From an uncultured Sphingomonadaceae bacterium (GTDB lineage: Bacteria; Pseudomonadota; Alphaproteobacteria; Sphingomonadales; Sphingomonadaceae): a stretch of 64,000 nt of DNA. The stretch's first letter is position 1; the number at the start of each line of letters is the position of its first letter. Below the pieces are notes generated by a model, which was not told the DNA's origin, made no database searches, and was given only the letters and a program-made list of their open reading frames with translations. The position numbers were made by a program, and so were the translations under genes. Positions 1 to 8,316 of the stretch are shown here, in pieces. The stretch lies in assembly GCA_947493955.1 (NCBI GenBank), contig CANLSQ010000002.1, positions 514,568-578,567 of the forward strand, written 5' to 3'.

Positions 1-954
1 CGAGATCAACACAACATAGTCCGGCATGCGCGTGTCCCGGCCGACCAATATTGGCCGGACGATATTATCGACCAAGCTGATGACGAATATACCGGCGAGG
101 ATCAGGACGACCCCCTGCCATATTGATCCTGTGACCAGCAAATAGATCGCAACTGGCACCCAGACAAAACCGGTTCCAATCGCAGGAATGAGCGACAATA
201 TTGCCATCGAAACAGCCCAAAGCAAAGCGCCGCGAATATCCAGCGCCCAGAATATCAGTCCGCCGATCGTTCCCTGCAGCAATGCAACAACAAAGCTGCC
301 CTTTATCGTGGCGATGATGACGACAAAAAACTTGTCGATCAGGATGGCACTCTTGCTCTCAGACAGCGGGACGATATTTTCAATCTGGGCAGCCAGGGCG
401 CGCCCGTCACGCAGCAGGAAGAATGTTAGATAGAGCATGACGCCCAGAGCGAGCAGGAATCGAAACGCCCCCTGACCGAAGCTAAGCGCCTGCGCGATCA
501 GAAATTCAAGACTGCTGCCAATCGCGTCTTCAATTTGTGGCCGAACGGTTGCCAGATCACCATAGCCCATAGCCGCAATTTGATTTTGCGCCCATGATGG
601 CAGGCTATTTTGAAAGGCTATGAAGGCGCCGCCAAAATCGATCTCCCCCGCCTGGATGCTGGCATAGGCGCTGGTTGCCTCTCGCACCAGGGCCATGCCC
701 AGCAAAATAGCAGGAACGATAACCAGAAGAATAACAAGGATCAGCGTCACAAAAGCAGCAAGATTGACCCGCGGCGACAGCCAGCCGGATATTTTTTGAT
801 AGACGGGCTGGAACAGAACCGCAACGACAACGCCCCAGACTATCGCACCAAAAAACGGCTCGATCAGCATCGCAAAAGCCAGTGAGATAATCACCAACAG
901 CGCCAGCACGAAAAGCCGTTCTATTCCAAATTGGGGGCGCTCTGATTCATTCAT
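1..954 (-). CDS. AI-2E family transporter (C-terminus off the window)
   Basis: The reading frame starts at the ATG at 954 and runs open to base 1, so about 318 N-terminal residues are visible and the C-terminus is missing. The protein starts MNESERPQFGIERLF and goes straight into two long hydrophobic segments (about residues 14-45 and 65-90). A soluble stretch follows, and then several more membrane segments. This is the layout of the AI-2E/YdiK/PerM transporter family (PF01594). Family members export small molecules or exchange ions, but the substrate of this one cannot be inferred. It is divergent from the MBL hydrolase gene. Family call good; function open. Confidence 0.85.
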   Translation of the reverse strand, partial: MNESERPQFGIERLFVLALLVIISLAFAMLIEPFFGAIVWGVVVAVLFQPVYQKISGWLSPRVNLAAFVTLILVILLVIVPAILLGMALVREATSAYASIQAGEIDFGGAFIAFQNSLPSWAQNQIAAMGYGDLATVRPQIEDAIGSSLEFLIAQALSFGQGAFRFLLALGVMLYLTFFLLRDGRALAAQIENIVPLSESKSAILIDKFFVVIIATIKGSFVVALLQGTIGGLIFWALDIRGALLWAVSMAILSLIPAIGTGFVWVPVAIYLLVTGSIWQGVVLILAGIFVISLVDNIVRPILVGRDTRMPDYVVLIS

Positions 955-1095
955 ATATTTTCGGCCACTTTGGTATAACAATTTGAGTTTTTACACAATA
1001 AATCCCGAAACCACACCCTGTTTCGGTCCTCTGTCCAAATCGTTCGAAAGCTGCCAGAACAGGCAAAACGAAAAAACAATGACGCGAGAGGTAAC

Positions 1096-2043
1096 ATGGG
1101 CAATATTCCCTTCCAGAAAGGCCTGTACGAAACCGGCAATGGCATCTTCGCCTATTTGCAGCCTGATGGCGGCTGGGGCTGGTCCAATGCCGGCCTGATT
1201 ACTGATGGTGGGCAATCCTTGCTCGTCGATACATTGTTCGATGCCAGCCTCACCCGCGATATGCTGGCGACTATGGCTGATGCTGCGGGTGTTGGCGCCG
1301 ATGACATTGGCACTATCGTCAACACGCATGCGAACGGAGATCATACCCATGGCAATGGCTGCTGCCAGCACGCGGAAGTAATTGCATCAAAGGCCAGCGC
1401 CAAAGAAATGGACGAGCTGCCCGCACCTGCCCTGGCAGCGATAATGGCTCAGGCAAAAGACTTGGGCCCGACCGGACAGTATCTTGTCGATATTTTCGGC
1501 AGCTTTGACTTTACCGATGTCGCGGAAAAACACCCAACCAAGACATTCAGCGGGGAATATAGCGTAACAGTCGGTGATAAAAAGGTTGACCTGATCGAGG
1601 TCGGTCCCGCCCATACTGCTGGCGACGTTCTGGTCCATGTGCCGGATGACAAGACGGTTTTCACCGGCGATATCCTGTTTATCGAAGGCACGCCGATTAT
1701 GTGGGCCGGGCCGGTATCTAACTGGATCGCAGCCTGTGATCATATCATCAATCTCGAAGCGGAGACGATCGTGCCCGGCCATGGTCCGATCACCGATGAA
1801 GCGGGCGTAAGGCGAGTGCAAGACTATCTGCACTATATCGATGGAGAAGCGCGGAAACGCTACGATGCAGGCCTATCGGTACGGGATGCCGCCCATGATA
1901 TCCGGCTGGGCGACTTTTCCAGTTGGGGCGATAGCGAACGGATCGCGGTCAATGTTTCAACGCTGTACCGGGAATATGCAGGCGACACTACGCCCCCTGA
2001 TGTCACCCAATTATTCGGGCTAATGGCCGAATTGAAACGCTAG
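1096..2043 (+). CDS. MBL-fold metallo-hydrolase
   Basis: A 315-residue metallo-beta-lactamase-fold protein without a signal peptide. The first metal motif is THANGDHTHGN (residues 77-87): His78, Asn80, Asp82, His83. Asn stands where the canonical HxHxDH motif has its second His. Later metal ligands are visible as GPAHTAGD (about residue 175), FTGD (about 193) and VPGHGP (about 225). A GAGAGG-like ribosome site lies just before the ATG. The THxNGDH form occurs in a subfamily of MBL hydrolases, so a hydrolase is likely, but substrate and metal number are unknown. The crotonase gene follows after 81 bases. Confidence 0.85.
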   Translation: MGNIPFQKGLYETGNGIFAYLQPDGGWGWSNAGLITDGGQSLLVDTLFDASLTRDMLATMADAAGVGADDIGTIVNTHANGDHTHGNGCCQHAEVIASKASAKEMDELPAPALAAIMAQAKDLGPTGQYLVDIFGSFDFTDVAEKHPTKTFSGEYSVTVGDKKVDLIEVGPAHTAGDVLVHVPDDKTVFTGDILFIEGTPIMWAGPVSNWIAACDHIINLEAETIVPGHGPITDEAGVRRVQDYLHYIDGEARKRYDAGLSVRDAAHDIRLGDFSSWGDSERIAVNVSTLYREYAGDTTPPDVTQLFGLMAELKR

Positions 2044-2084
2044 ACCTCTTTTTCACTGCCACAAATAGCAATTGCTTTATGGTC

Positions 2085-2108
2085 AAATTTAATTGATTGA
2101 TTAAATTT
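2085..2108. promoter_or_regulatory. AT-only inverted repeat, possible operator
   Basis: Perfect 9-base arms AAATTTAAT and ATTAAATTT are separated by TGATTG, 17-40 bases before the crotonase ATG and upstream of its TGGAGG ribosome site. The size and symmetry suit a dimeric repressor site or a promoter element. No regulator gene sits beside it. Chance symmetry in an AT-rich gap is possible. Confidence 0.4.
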
Positions 2109-2124
2109 TAGTCTGGAGGCCGAA

Positions 2125-2796
2125 ATGAGTATTACAGTCACGATAGACGGGGACATTGCCCATCTGGCGATGGATGATGGCAAAGCCAATGCGATCAACC
2201 CTGATTGGATGACCGATTTTGTCGCAAAGTTTGAAGAAGCGGAAAGCGGTGCCAAGGCCGTCATCCTGTCTGGCCGCGAAGGTGTCTTCAGCGGCGGATT
2301 TGATCTCAAATGGCTGGCCGCTGAAGGCGCGGCGCGCTCTGGCGAGCTGCTGGATCAGGCAAGCCAGATGCTGATCAAAGTCTATGGCAGCCGGGTTCCG
2401 GTTGTTGCCGCATGTAACGGCCATGCCATTGCCATGGGCGCGTTTCTGTTGCTGACCTGCGATACCCGCATCGGCGCCAAAGGGGCGTTTCGATATGGAG
2501 CGAACGAGACGATTAACAACATGAATCTGCCGGTCTTTGCGGTTGAGCTTCCCAAAGCGCGCTTAGACGGCCGCAAGCTTACCCAAGCGCTGATTCAGTC
2601 GCAGCTCTACGAGCCAGCCGAAGCTATGGACGTGGGATATATCGACATATTGGTCGACGCCGAACAGGTTATGGAAACAGCAAAAGCACAGGCCGAACTG
2701 CTCAGCAAACTTCCCGGGCGTGCATATGGCGCCAATAAACTGGCCGTGCGCAAACCCACGCTCGATCTCATTGAAGCGGCGATAGGGACCTACTAG
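2125..2796 (+). CDS. enoyl-CoA hydratase/isomerase family protein (crotonase fold)
   Basis: A 223-residue crotonase-superfamily protein, shorter than the usual 255-270. The oxyanion-hole segment FSGGFDLK (about residues 55-62) and the second one GHAIAMGAFLL (about 99-109) are both present. A glutamate in GANETINN (about 130) is at the position of a catalytic Glu in enoyl-CoA hydratases. The protein should bind an acyl-CoA; hydratase, isomerase or thioesterase chemistry cannot be separated from sequence. The start is supported by TGGAGG five bases upstream. It is close to the MBL hydrolase gene, but a palindrome between them suggests its own control. Confidence 0.85.
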   Translation: MSITVTIDGDIAHLAMDDGKANAINPDWMTDFVAKFEEAESGAKAVILSGREGVFSGGFDLKWLAAEGAARSGELLDQASQMLIKVYGSRVPVVAACNGHAIAMGAFLLLTCDTRIGAKGAFRYGANETINNMNLPVFAVELPKARLDGRKLTQALIQSQLYEPAEAMDVGYIDILVDAEQVMETAKAQAELLSKLPGRAYGANKLAVRKPTLDLIEAAIGTY

Positions 2797-2827
2797 ATAT
2801 CTCAGCTGCGCTGCTTATGGTGAAGTG

Positions 2828-5263
2828 ATGAGCGGCAACGCACTTCCTAAACCTCTTTCCGACTGGTTCGCCTCGCGCAAATGGACGGTGCGTCGGCATC
2901 AGCTGGAAATGCTCGAAGCTGCGAGGGCGGCGAGGCATGCCTTGCTTACCGCACCCACAGGCGCAGGCAAGACACTGGCCGGGTTTCTGCCAACGCTGGT
3001 GGACCTGATTGAACAGCCCAATTTTGACGGCCTCCACACGCTCTATATTTCACCGCTGAAAGCGCTGGCCGTTGATGTGCAGCGCAACCTTCTGACGCCG
3101 ATTGACGAAATGGGTCTGCCAATCAAGGTCGAGACCCGCAGCGGGGATACGCCCGCCAATCGCAAGGCGCGCCAGCGCGTCAAGCCGCCGCAAATATTAC
3201 TGACCACACCAGAATCGCTCAACCTGCTACTCAGCCAGGAAGACAGTTTCACGCTCTTTGCGAAACTAAAGCATGTGATCATCGATGAAGTGCACGCTTT
3301 TGCATCCGGCAAACGCGGTGACCTGCTTTCCTTATCACTTGCCCGGCTACAGCGGATTGCGCCGGATATGCGCCGCGCCGCCTTGTCGGCAACCGTGGCC
3401 GACCCTGATGATTTCCGCGCATGGCTGGCACCCTATGGTGATATTGACGCTGTCACCCACGTGCTGGGCGAAGAGGGTGCACCCGCTGACATCGCGATCA
3501 TGATCCCCGAAACGCCGGAAGGCGACAAGATCCGCGTGCCATGGGCGGGGCATGCCGGTGTCTATGCCGTCCCGCAGGTGATGGAGCAGATCAAAGTCAA
3601 TCGGATGACACTGGTTTTCACCAACACCCGTTTTCTGGCCGAGTTTATCTTCCAGAAACTATGGGAGATAAATGACGACACCCTGCCGATCGGGGTGCAT
3701 CACGGCAGCCTCTCCAAAGAAGCCCGGCGAAAAGTCGAGAATGCCATGGCCTCTGGCAAGATGCGCGCGCTGGTCTGTACGGCTTCCCTGGATCTCGGCG
3801 TCGATTGGGGCGATATAGATTGTGTGATCCAGATGGGCGCGCCCAAGGGCAGTTCGCGCCTGCTCCAGCGCATTGGCCGGGCCAATCACCGGCTTGATGT
3901 CTCGTCCAAGGCTTTGCTGGTCCCCGGTAACCGTTTTGAATATCTCGAAGCCCAGGCGGCACTGGATGCCGTCAATGAAGGCAGGCGAGATGGGGAGCCT
4001 TTTCGCCTCGGCGGGCTCGATGTCCTCGCACAACATGTCATGACCTGCGCTTGCGCCGCGCCATTTCAGGAAGATGATTTGCTCGACGAGCTGCAATCCT
4101 CACTGCCCTACAGCGCGCTCGACAGGGAGACGTTTGACCGCGTGCTCGGCTTCACGCGGGACGGCGGATACGCGCTAAAAGCCTATGACAAGTTCAAACG
4201 CCTGCGGCGCGATGACAAGGGCGTGTGGCATCTCGTCCATCCGCGCTTTGCGACCCAGCACCGAATGAATGCCGGGATCATCGTCGATGCCGCGATGATG
4301 AATGTGCGGTTCAAAAATGGCCGGAATCTCGGCAAGGTGGAGGAGAGCTTCGCCGCCATCTTAAGCCCCGGCGATACATTCTTTTTCGCGGGCATGAGCC
4401 TGGAACTGATCAAGCTCGACACGTCCGATGTCATTGTGCGGGCGACCAAGAAAGCGGCGATGATCCCCAGCTATATGGGCCTGCGCCTGCCGCTGACCAC
4501 GCACCTGTCAGACCGCGTGCGCGGTTTTTTGACAGATCGGGCAGGGTGGGCGCGTTTCCCCGATGATGTGCGCGAATGGTTGGAAATGCAGGACCATCGA
4601 TCACGCCTGCCGGAACCCGGCGAGCTGCTAGTTGAAACCTTCCCGCACGAGGGCATGCACTATATGACGGCCTATAGCTTTGAAGGCTGGAACGCCCATC
4701 AATCGCTCGGTATGCTGCTGACGCGGCGGATGGAAACCCGGGGACTGAAACCCATCGGCTTTGTCGCCAATGATTATGCGCTCGCCTGCTGGAGTGTTGA
4801 GCCGGTAACTGATCCTGCACCACTGTTCAGTGCCGACATATTGGAAGACGAGTTTTTCGACTGGATCGAAGGTTCCTATCTGCTCAAACGTGCGTTTCGG
4901 GAAGTGGCTGTGATTAGCGGACTGGTCGACCGGCAACATCCTGGCAAGCGCAAGACCGGCAAGCAGGTGACTTTTTCCACCGACCTGATTTTCGACGTCT
5001 TGCGCAAATATGAGCCCGATCATCTGTTGATGCAGGCTGCCTGGGCCGACGCAAGTGCACGAATGACCGATGTCGCCCGACTCGGCGACCTGCTAGACCG
5101 GGCAGCGGGTTCCATGGTCCATGTCGAACTCGACCGGGTCAGTCCCCTTGCCGTACCTGTTTTGGTGATGATCGGCCGCGAACATGTGGCGCAAGGAGCT
5201 ACGGATGACGCGCTGCTGATCGAAGCGGAAAGCCTGATTGAAGAGGCGATGCGCGGTGATTAG
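2828..5263 (+). CDS. ligase-associated DNA damage response DEXH-box helicase (Lhr-like)
   Basis: An 811-residue superfamily-2 helicase. Walker A APTGAGKT is at residues 42-49, the Walker B box is IIDEVHAF (about 153-160), followed by SATVAD (about 186), and the motif VI region reads QRIGRANH (about 346). The long C-terminal half has the winged-helix and Lhr-core layout of bacterial Lhr/Lhr1-type helicases. Length and motifs fit the family that accompanies an ATP-dependent DNA ligase, an exonuclease and the PdeM nuclease in many proteobacteria; it unwinds DNA during repair. PdeM is 4 kb downstream here. A GTG directly before the ATG is an alternative start. Confidence 0.93.
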   Translation: MSGNALPKPLSDWFASRKWTVRRHQLEMLEAARAARHALLTAPTGAGKTLAGFLPTLVDLIEQPNFDGLHTLYISPLKALAVDVQRNLLTPIDEMGLPIKVETRSGDTPANRKARQRVKPPQILLTTPESLNLLLSQEDSFTLFAKLKHVIIDEVHAFASGKRGDLLSLSLARLQRIAPDMRRAALSATVADPDDFRAWLAPYGDIDAVTHVLGEEGAPADIAIMIPETPEGDKIRVPWAGHAGVYAVPQVMEQIKVNRMTLVFTNTRFLAEFIFQKLWEINDDTLPIGVHHGSLSKEARRKVENAMASGKMRALVCTASLDLGVDWGDIDCVIQMGAPKGSSRLLQRIGRANHRLDVSSKALLVPGNRFEYLEAQAALDAVNEGRRDGEPFRLGGLDVLAQHVMTCACAAPFQEDDLLDELQSSLPYSALDRETFDRVLGFTRDGGYALKAYDKFKRLRRDDKGVWHLVHPRFATQHRMNAGIIVDAAMMNVRFKNGRNLGKVEESFAAILSPGDTFFFAGMSLELIKLDTSDVIVRATKKAAMIPSYMGLRLPLTTHLSDRVRGFLTDRAGWARFPDDVREWLEMQDHRSRLPEPGELLVETFPHEGMHYMTAYSFEGWNAHQSLGMLLTRRMETRGLKPIGFVANDYALACWSVEPVTDPAPLFSADILEDEFFDWIEGSYLLKRAFREVAVISGLVDRQHPGKRKTGKQVTFSTDLIFDVLRKYEPDHLLMQAAWADASARMTDVARLGDLLDRAAGSMVHVELDRVSPLAVPVLVMIGREHVAQGATDDALLIEAESLIEEAMRGD

Positions 5264-5323
5264 ACAGGCTTGGTATTTCGTACATATTTGTCGCCCGCCA
5301 AAATTTCGGGTAACTAGCTATTG

Positions 5324-6307
5324 ATGAGCATGTTTTTTCCCCTGACCGCAGTGTTACCGCTGCTATTTTCAGCCCAAATTGCTGAGCCGGCGGCGCCTTT
5401 GCCGGAAACGGCAGCCGCCATACCGGAAATTGTCGAACCCGAAGCGATATTGGCTGATCGCCTGCCCGATCAGTTCATCAAGCCGGATGCCGAACAAATA
5501 GAGATTACCGAAGACCGCAGGGCACGCATGACAGTTCCGGTCAGTATCGAAGGAAGTGGCCCTTTCAAGTTCATTATCGATACGGCAGCACAACGCACAA
5601 TATTGTCCAAAGAAATTGCGGGTAGCCTGACGCTGGAACTGGAAGAAGAGGTCAATATCATTGCGTTGGCTGGCAACACGACAGTGCAAACCGTCTATGT
5701 TCCTGAATTGACTCTGGGCCGTCGCAGCTACGGGGGCATTATCGCGCCGACCTTTCGGTCAACCAATATTGGTGCCGATGGCGTATTGGGTCTCGATAGT
5801 CTGCAGGGACAGCGCATATTATTTGATTTTATCACCAGCGCTATTTCGGTCGAAGATACAGCGAAAAAACGGAAGGCCCGCTCTCGCCGGGAAATCGTTG
5901 TCACCGCCAGACGCCGTTCCGGCCAGTTGATTTTTACCAATGCCGAAATTTCAGGTATCAAGGTCAGTGTAATCATCGATACTGGTGGAGAGCTTTCAAT
6001 CGGAAACAAGGCGCTGCAACGCCGCTTGCGGATGAAGCGCTCGGCACTGCAACAGATTAGTCTGGTCGACGTGACCGGCCGTTCCATTGCGGCGGACTAT
6101 GGTGTTGCCAGTGAGCTGCACATCGGTCGTGCACGCTTTGGAGTGATTCCCATCGCCTTTGCCGATATCGCGCCTTTTGCCGCCCTGAACCTGCAAAAAA
6201 AGCCGGCCATGTTCCTGGGCATGGATGCGCTTCGGAAGTTTGACCGGATGGCGATCGATTTCGCCAACCGCAAAATCTATTTTCTTTTGCCGAAGGGCGC
6301 GACCTGA
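5324..6307 (+). CDS. retropepsin-like aspartic protease, two-lobed, exported (paralogue 1)
   Basis: A 327-residue protein with an N-terminal hydrophobic segment (about residues 4-20) that looks like a signal peptide. Two retropepsin-like repeats follow. The first has FIIDTAAQRT, Asp86-Thr-Ala, where the usual motif is DTG or DSG. The second has VIIDTGGELS, Asp219-Thr-Gly. Each lobe later carries a GLD/GMD-L segment typical of PF13650 proteases. Two catalytic Asp in one chain suggest a pepsin-like monomer rather than a retroviral-type homodimer. The next gene is a clear tandem copy. Cleaved substrates are unknown; activity is inferred. Confidence 0.8.
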   Translation: MSMFFPLTAVLPLLFSAQIAEPAAPLPETAAAIPEIVEPEAILADRLPDQFIKPDAEQIEITEDRRARMTVPVSIEGSGPFKFIIDTAAQRTILSKEIAGSLTLELEEEVNIIALAGNTTVQTVYVPELTLGRRSYGGIIAPTFRSTNIGADGVLGLDSLQGQRILFDFITSAISVEDTAKKRKARSRREIVVTARRRSGQLIFTNAEISGIKVSVIIDTGGELSIGNKALQRRLRMKRSALQQISLVDVTGRSIAADYGVASELHIGRARFGVIPIAFADIAPFAALNLQKKPAMFLGMDALRKFDRMAIDFANRKIYFLLPKGAT

Positions 6308-6366
6308 TCGGGTTTTTGCTGCAAGCCCGATTAAAAGCAGGAAAGAATAACATTTAGCAGGAGAGT

Positions 6367-7344
6367 ATGATGCCGCTTTTTTCCACCAACCTTTTCCCCG
6401 CCCTTGCCGCCTCCGCACTCGCCTTTGCCTATCCGGTACCAATGGGCCAATCGGTGGAACCCGGTAGCCTGACCAAACCGGAAAATGAAATTATTGCCAT
6501 CGACAAAGACCGTGCACAGCGAATGACTGTTCCGGTCAGTATTGAAGGCCGCGGACCATTTTCCTTTGTCATTGATACCGGTGCAGAGCGTACCGTTCTC
6601 TCTCGCAAAATTGCAAAAAACCTGGCGCTGGATGCCGAAGAACCAGCGCAGTTAATAAGCATCGCCGGCAGCAGCATGGTCGATATGGTTTATGTCCCCG
6701 AATTGACCCTCGGCAAGAAAAGCTATGACAGTTTGATCGCCCCGGTCCTGCTTGCCCGCCATATCGGCGCGGATGGAATATTGGGTCTTGATGGTCTGCA
6801 GGATCAACGGATATTATTCGACTTTATCAACAACCAGATTTCCATCGAAGACACGGCCGCTCCGCAGCGGATGGCTTCAAACCGTGAGATTATTGTGACC
6901 GCGCGGCGCAAGTCCGGTCAACTTATCTTCACCGAAGCAACGATTTCCGGGCTCAAGGTCAATGTGATCGTTGATACCGGTGCGGAGGTTTCGATTGCCA
7001 ACCTGGTTTTGAAAAGGCGGCTAATAAAACGCGCGAAAGAACTGGGTGAAGAAAACAGCCTGATCGCGGTCACAGGCCAGACACTGGGTGTGGAATTCGG
7101 CAAAGCCCGGGATTTTCGCATTGGCCGCGCCAAATTCGCCAACTTGCCGGTTGCATTCGCTGATGCCCCGCCTTTTGAGAAGTTGGGGATGCACAAGAAA
7201 CCGGCTTTGTTGCTCGGCATGGACGTGTTGCGTAAATTTGATCAGGTTGCAATCGACTTCAAGAAACGGAAAATCCATTTCCTGTTACCAAAAGAGACAA
7301 GGCGCTATTTCGAGCAACCAAAAAACAGCCGCATTAATTCTTAA
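6367..7344 (+). CDS. retropepsin-like aspartic protease, two-lobed, exported (paralogue 2)
   Basis: A 325-residue tandem paralogue of the preceding gene, 59 bases downstream, with a strong AGGAGAG ribosome site. A signal-like N-terminus is followed by two lobes with intact motifs: FVIDTGAERT (Asp70) and VIVDTGAEVS (Asp203). The stretch ILFDF near residue 149 and REIIVTARRKSGQLIFT near 173 are almost the same in both copies. Both motifs are DTG here, so this copy is the better candidate for an active enzyme. The periplasm is the probable site of action. It is convergent with the lipoprotein gene, two bases away. Confidence 0.82.
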   Translation: MMPLFSTNLFPALAASALAFAYPVPMGQSVEPGSLTKPENEIIAIDKDRAQRMTVPVSIEGRGPFSFVIDTGAERTVLSRKIAKNLALDAEEPAQLISIAGSSMVDMVYVPELTLGKKSYDSLIAPVLLARHIGADGILGLDGLQDQRILFDFINNQISIEDTAAPQRMASNREIIVTARRKSGQLIFTEATISGLKVNVIVDTGAEVSIANLVLKRRLIKRAKELGEENSLIAVTGQTLGVEFGKARDFRIGRAKFANLPVAFADAPPFEKLGMHKKPALLLGMDVLRKFDQVAIDFKKRKIHFLLPKETRRYFEQPKNSRINS

Positions 7345-7346
7345 GG

Positions 7347-7604
7347 CTATTCGACCCCAGTCTCTTCATTATCCTCTGCGCTGTTTTCAGTATCCGCGCT
7401 ATCTTCCAGCGCCTGTTGCTCAGCTTGCAGTTCCTCAAGCGCGGCATCGGCCTCTTCTTCGGTCAGTGACTCGTTGATTTCGGGCTGTGGCGGCATTTCT
7501 GCATCCACCGGCACCTCGTCATCCAGCACGGGCGCCTCCGCTTCCTCACTGCATGCGGATAACAGGCACAAAACGGGGGCGGTAATGATCAGGGCGATTT
7601 TCAT
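7347..7604 (-). CDS. small acidic lipoprotein
   Basis: The start is placed at the ATG at 7604 because AAAGGA lies just before it and the protein then opens with a clean lipoprotein signal, MKIALIITAPVLCLLSAC, with the lipobox Cys at residue 18. The mature part of about 67 residues is almost wholly Glu/Asp/Ala/Pro, including repeated EE and EEAD blocks. It is probably unstructured and tethered to a membrane. No family was recognised. It lies downstream of the GST and trhO genes on the same strand. Confidence 0.7.
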   Translation of the reverse strand: MKIALIITAPVLCLLSACSEEAEAPVLDDEVPVDAEMPPQPEINESLTEEEADAALEELQAEQQALEDSADTENSAEDNEETGVE

Positions 7605-7659
7605 TGCGGCATCCTTTGGCTGGTTTGGCTTTACTGAACAGCAATAGGGAGGCAAAAGT

Positions 7660-8316
7660 TTATCCCGGAAATGCGGGCTCGGTATCGCCTGTTTGCCACT
7701 GCGGATATTTTTTCATCGTACTGGCAAACAAGTCGGAGCCCAAATGCGCTGCTAGCCACTTTTGTAGTGCTGGCAGCGGCTCAGCGTCAAACCAGTTGCG
7801 ATCATTATTGGCAAATTGGCGGACGAACGGAAAAATCGCAAAATCCGCCAGCCGAGGCTCGTTTCCCAGCAACTGCCCCTTTACGGCCAGCATTGCCTCC
7901 AGCTTCTTCAGAAATGCGAGGCCAGCGGAACGATGCGCTATCGGGTCAACATCATCATAGCGCGTCGGATATTTATAGCGGTCGAGATTGTCTTTAAAGT
8001 CGCTGTCAGCTTCGGCGATCAAATCCGCGCCTGCCTCTCTATCATCCAGCCAGTCTGCCGGATCATTCTGCTCTAATGCCCAGTGCATGATTGTCAGGCT
8101 TTCATCAATGACCGTACCATCATCCTTTACCAGAACCGGGACTGTCGCCTTGGGCGAAGCGGCAATCATTTCCTCCGGCTTGTCGCGCAATACCACTTCT
8201 CGCAGGCGCACCTGTGTCTCACTGATCAGCAGCGCCATGCGCGCGCGCATTGCATAGGGACAACGCCGAAAACTATAGAGGATCGGCAAGTTATTTCCGG
8301 TCTCTGCGGGGCTCAT
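7660..8316 (-). CDS. glutathione S-transferase family protein
   Basis: A 218-residue protein with the N-terminal thioredoxin fold of glutathione transferases. The active-site turn reads FRRCPYAMRAR (residues 16-26), a CPYA motif of the Cys-type, glutaredoxin-like classes rather than a Tyr/Ser-type transferase. TVPVLV (about 58) is the cis-Pro that binds the glutathione backbone, and ESLTIMHW (about 73) gives the gamma-glutamyl contact. An all-helical C-terminal half follows. Its ATG overlaps the trhO stop by four bases (ATGA), so the two are translationally coupled. The substrate is unknown. Confidence 0.9.
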   Translation of the reverse strand: MSPAETGNNLPILYSFRRCPYAMRARMALLISETQVRLREVVLRDKPEEMIAASPKATVPVLVKDDGTVIDESLTIMHWALEQNDPADWLDDREAGADLIAEADSDFKDNLDRYKYPTRYDDVDPIAHRSAGLAFLKKLEAMLAVKGQLLGNEPRLADFAIFPFVRQFANNDRNWFDAEPLPALQKWLAAHLGSDLFASTMKKYPQWQTGDTEPAFPG

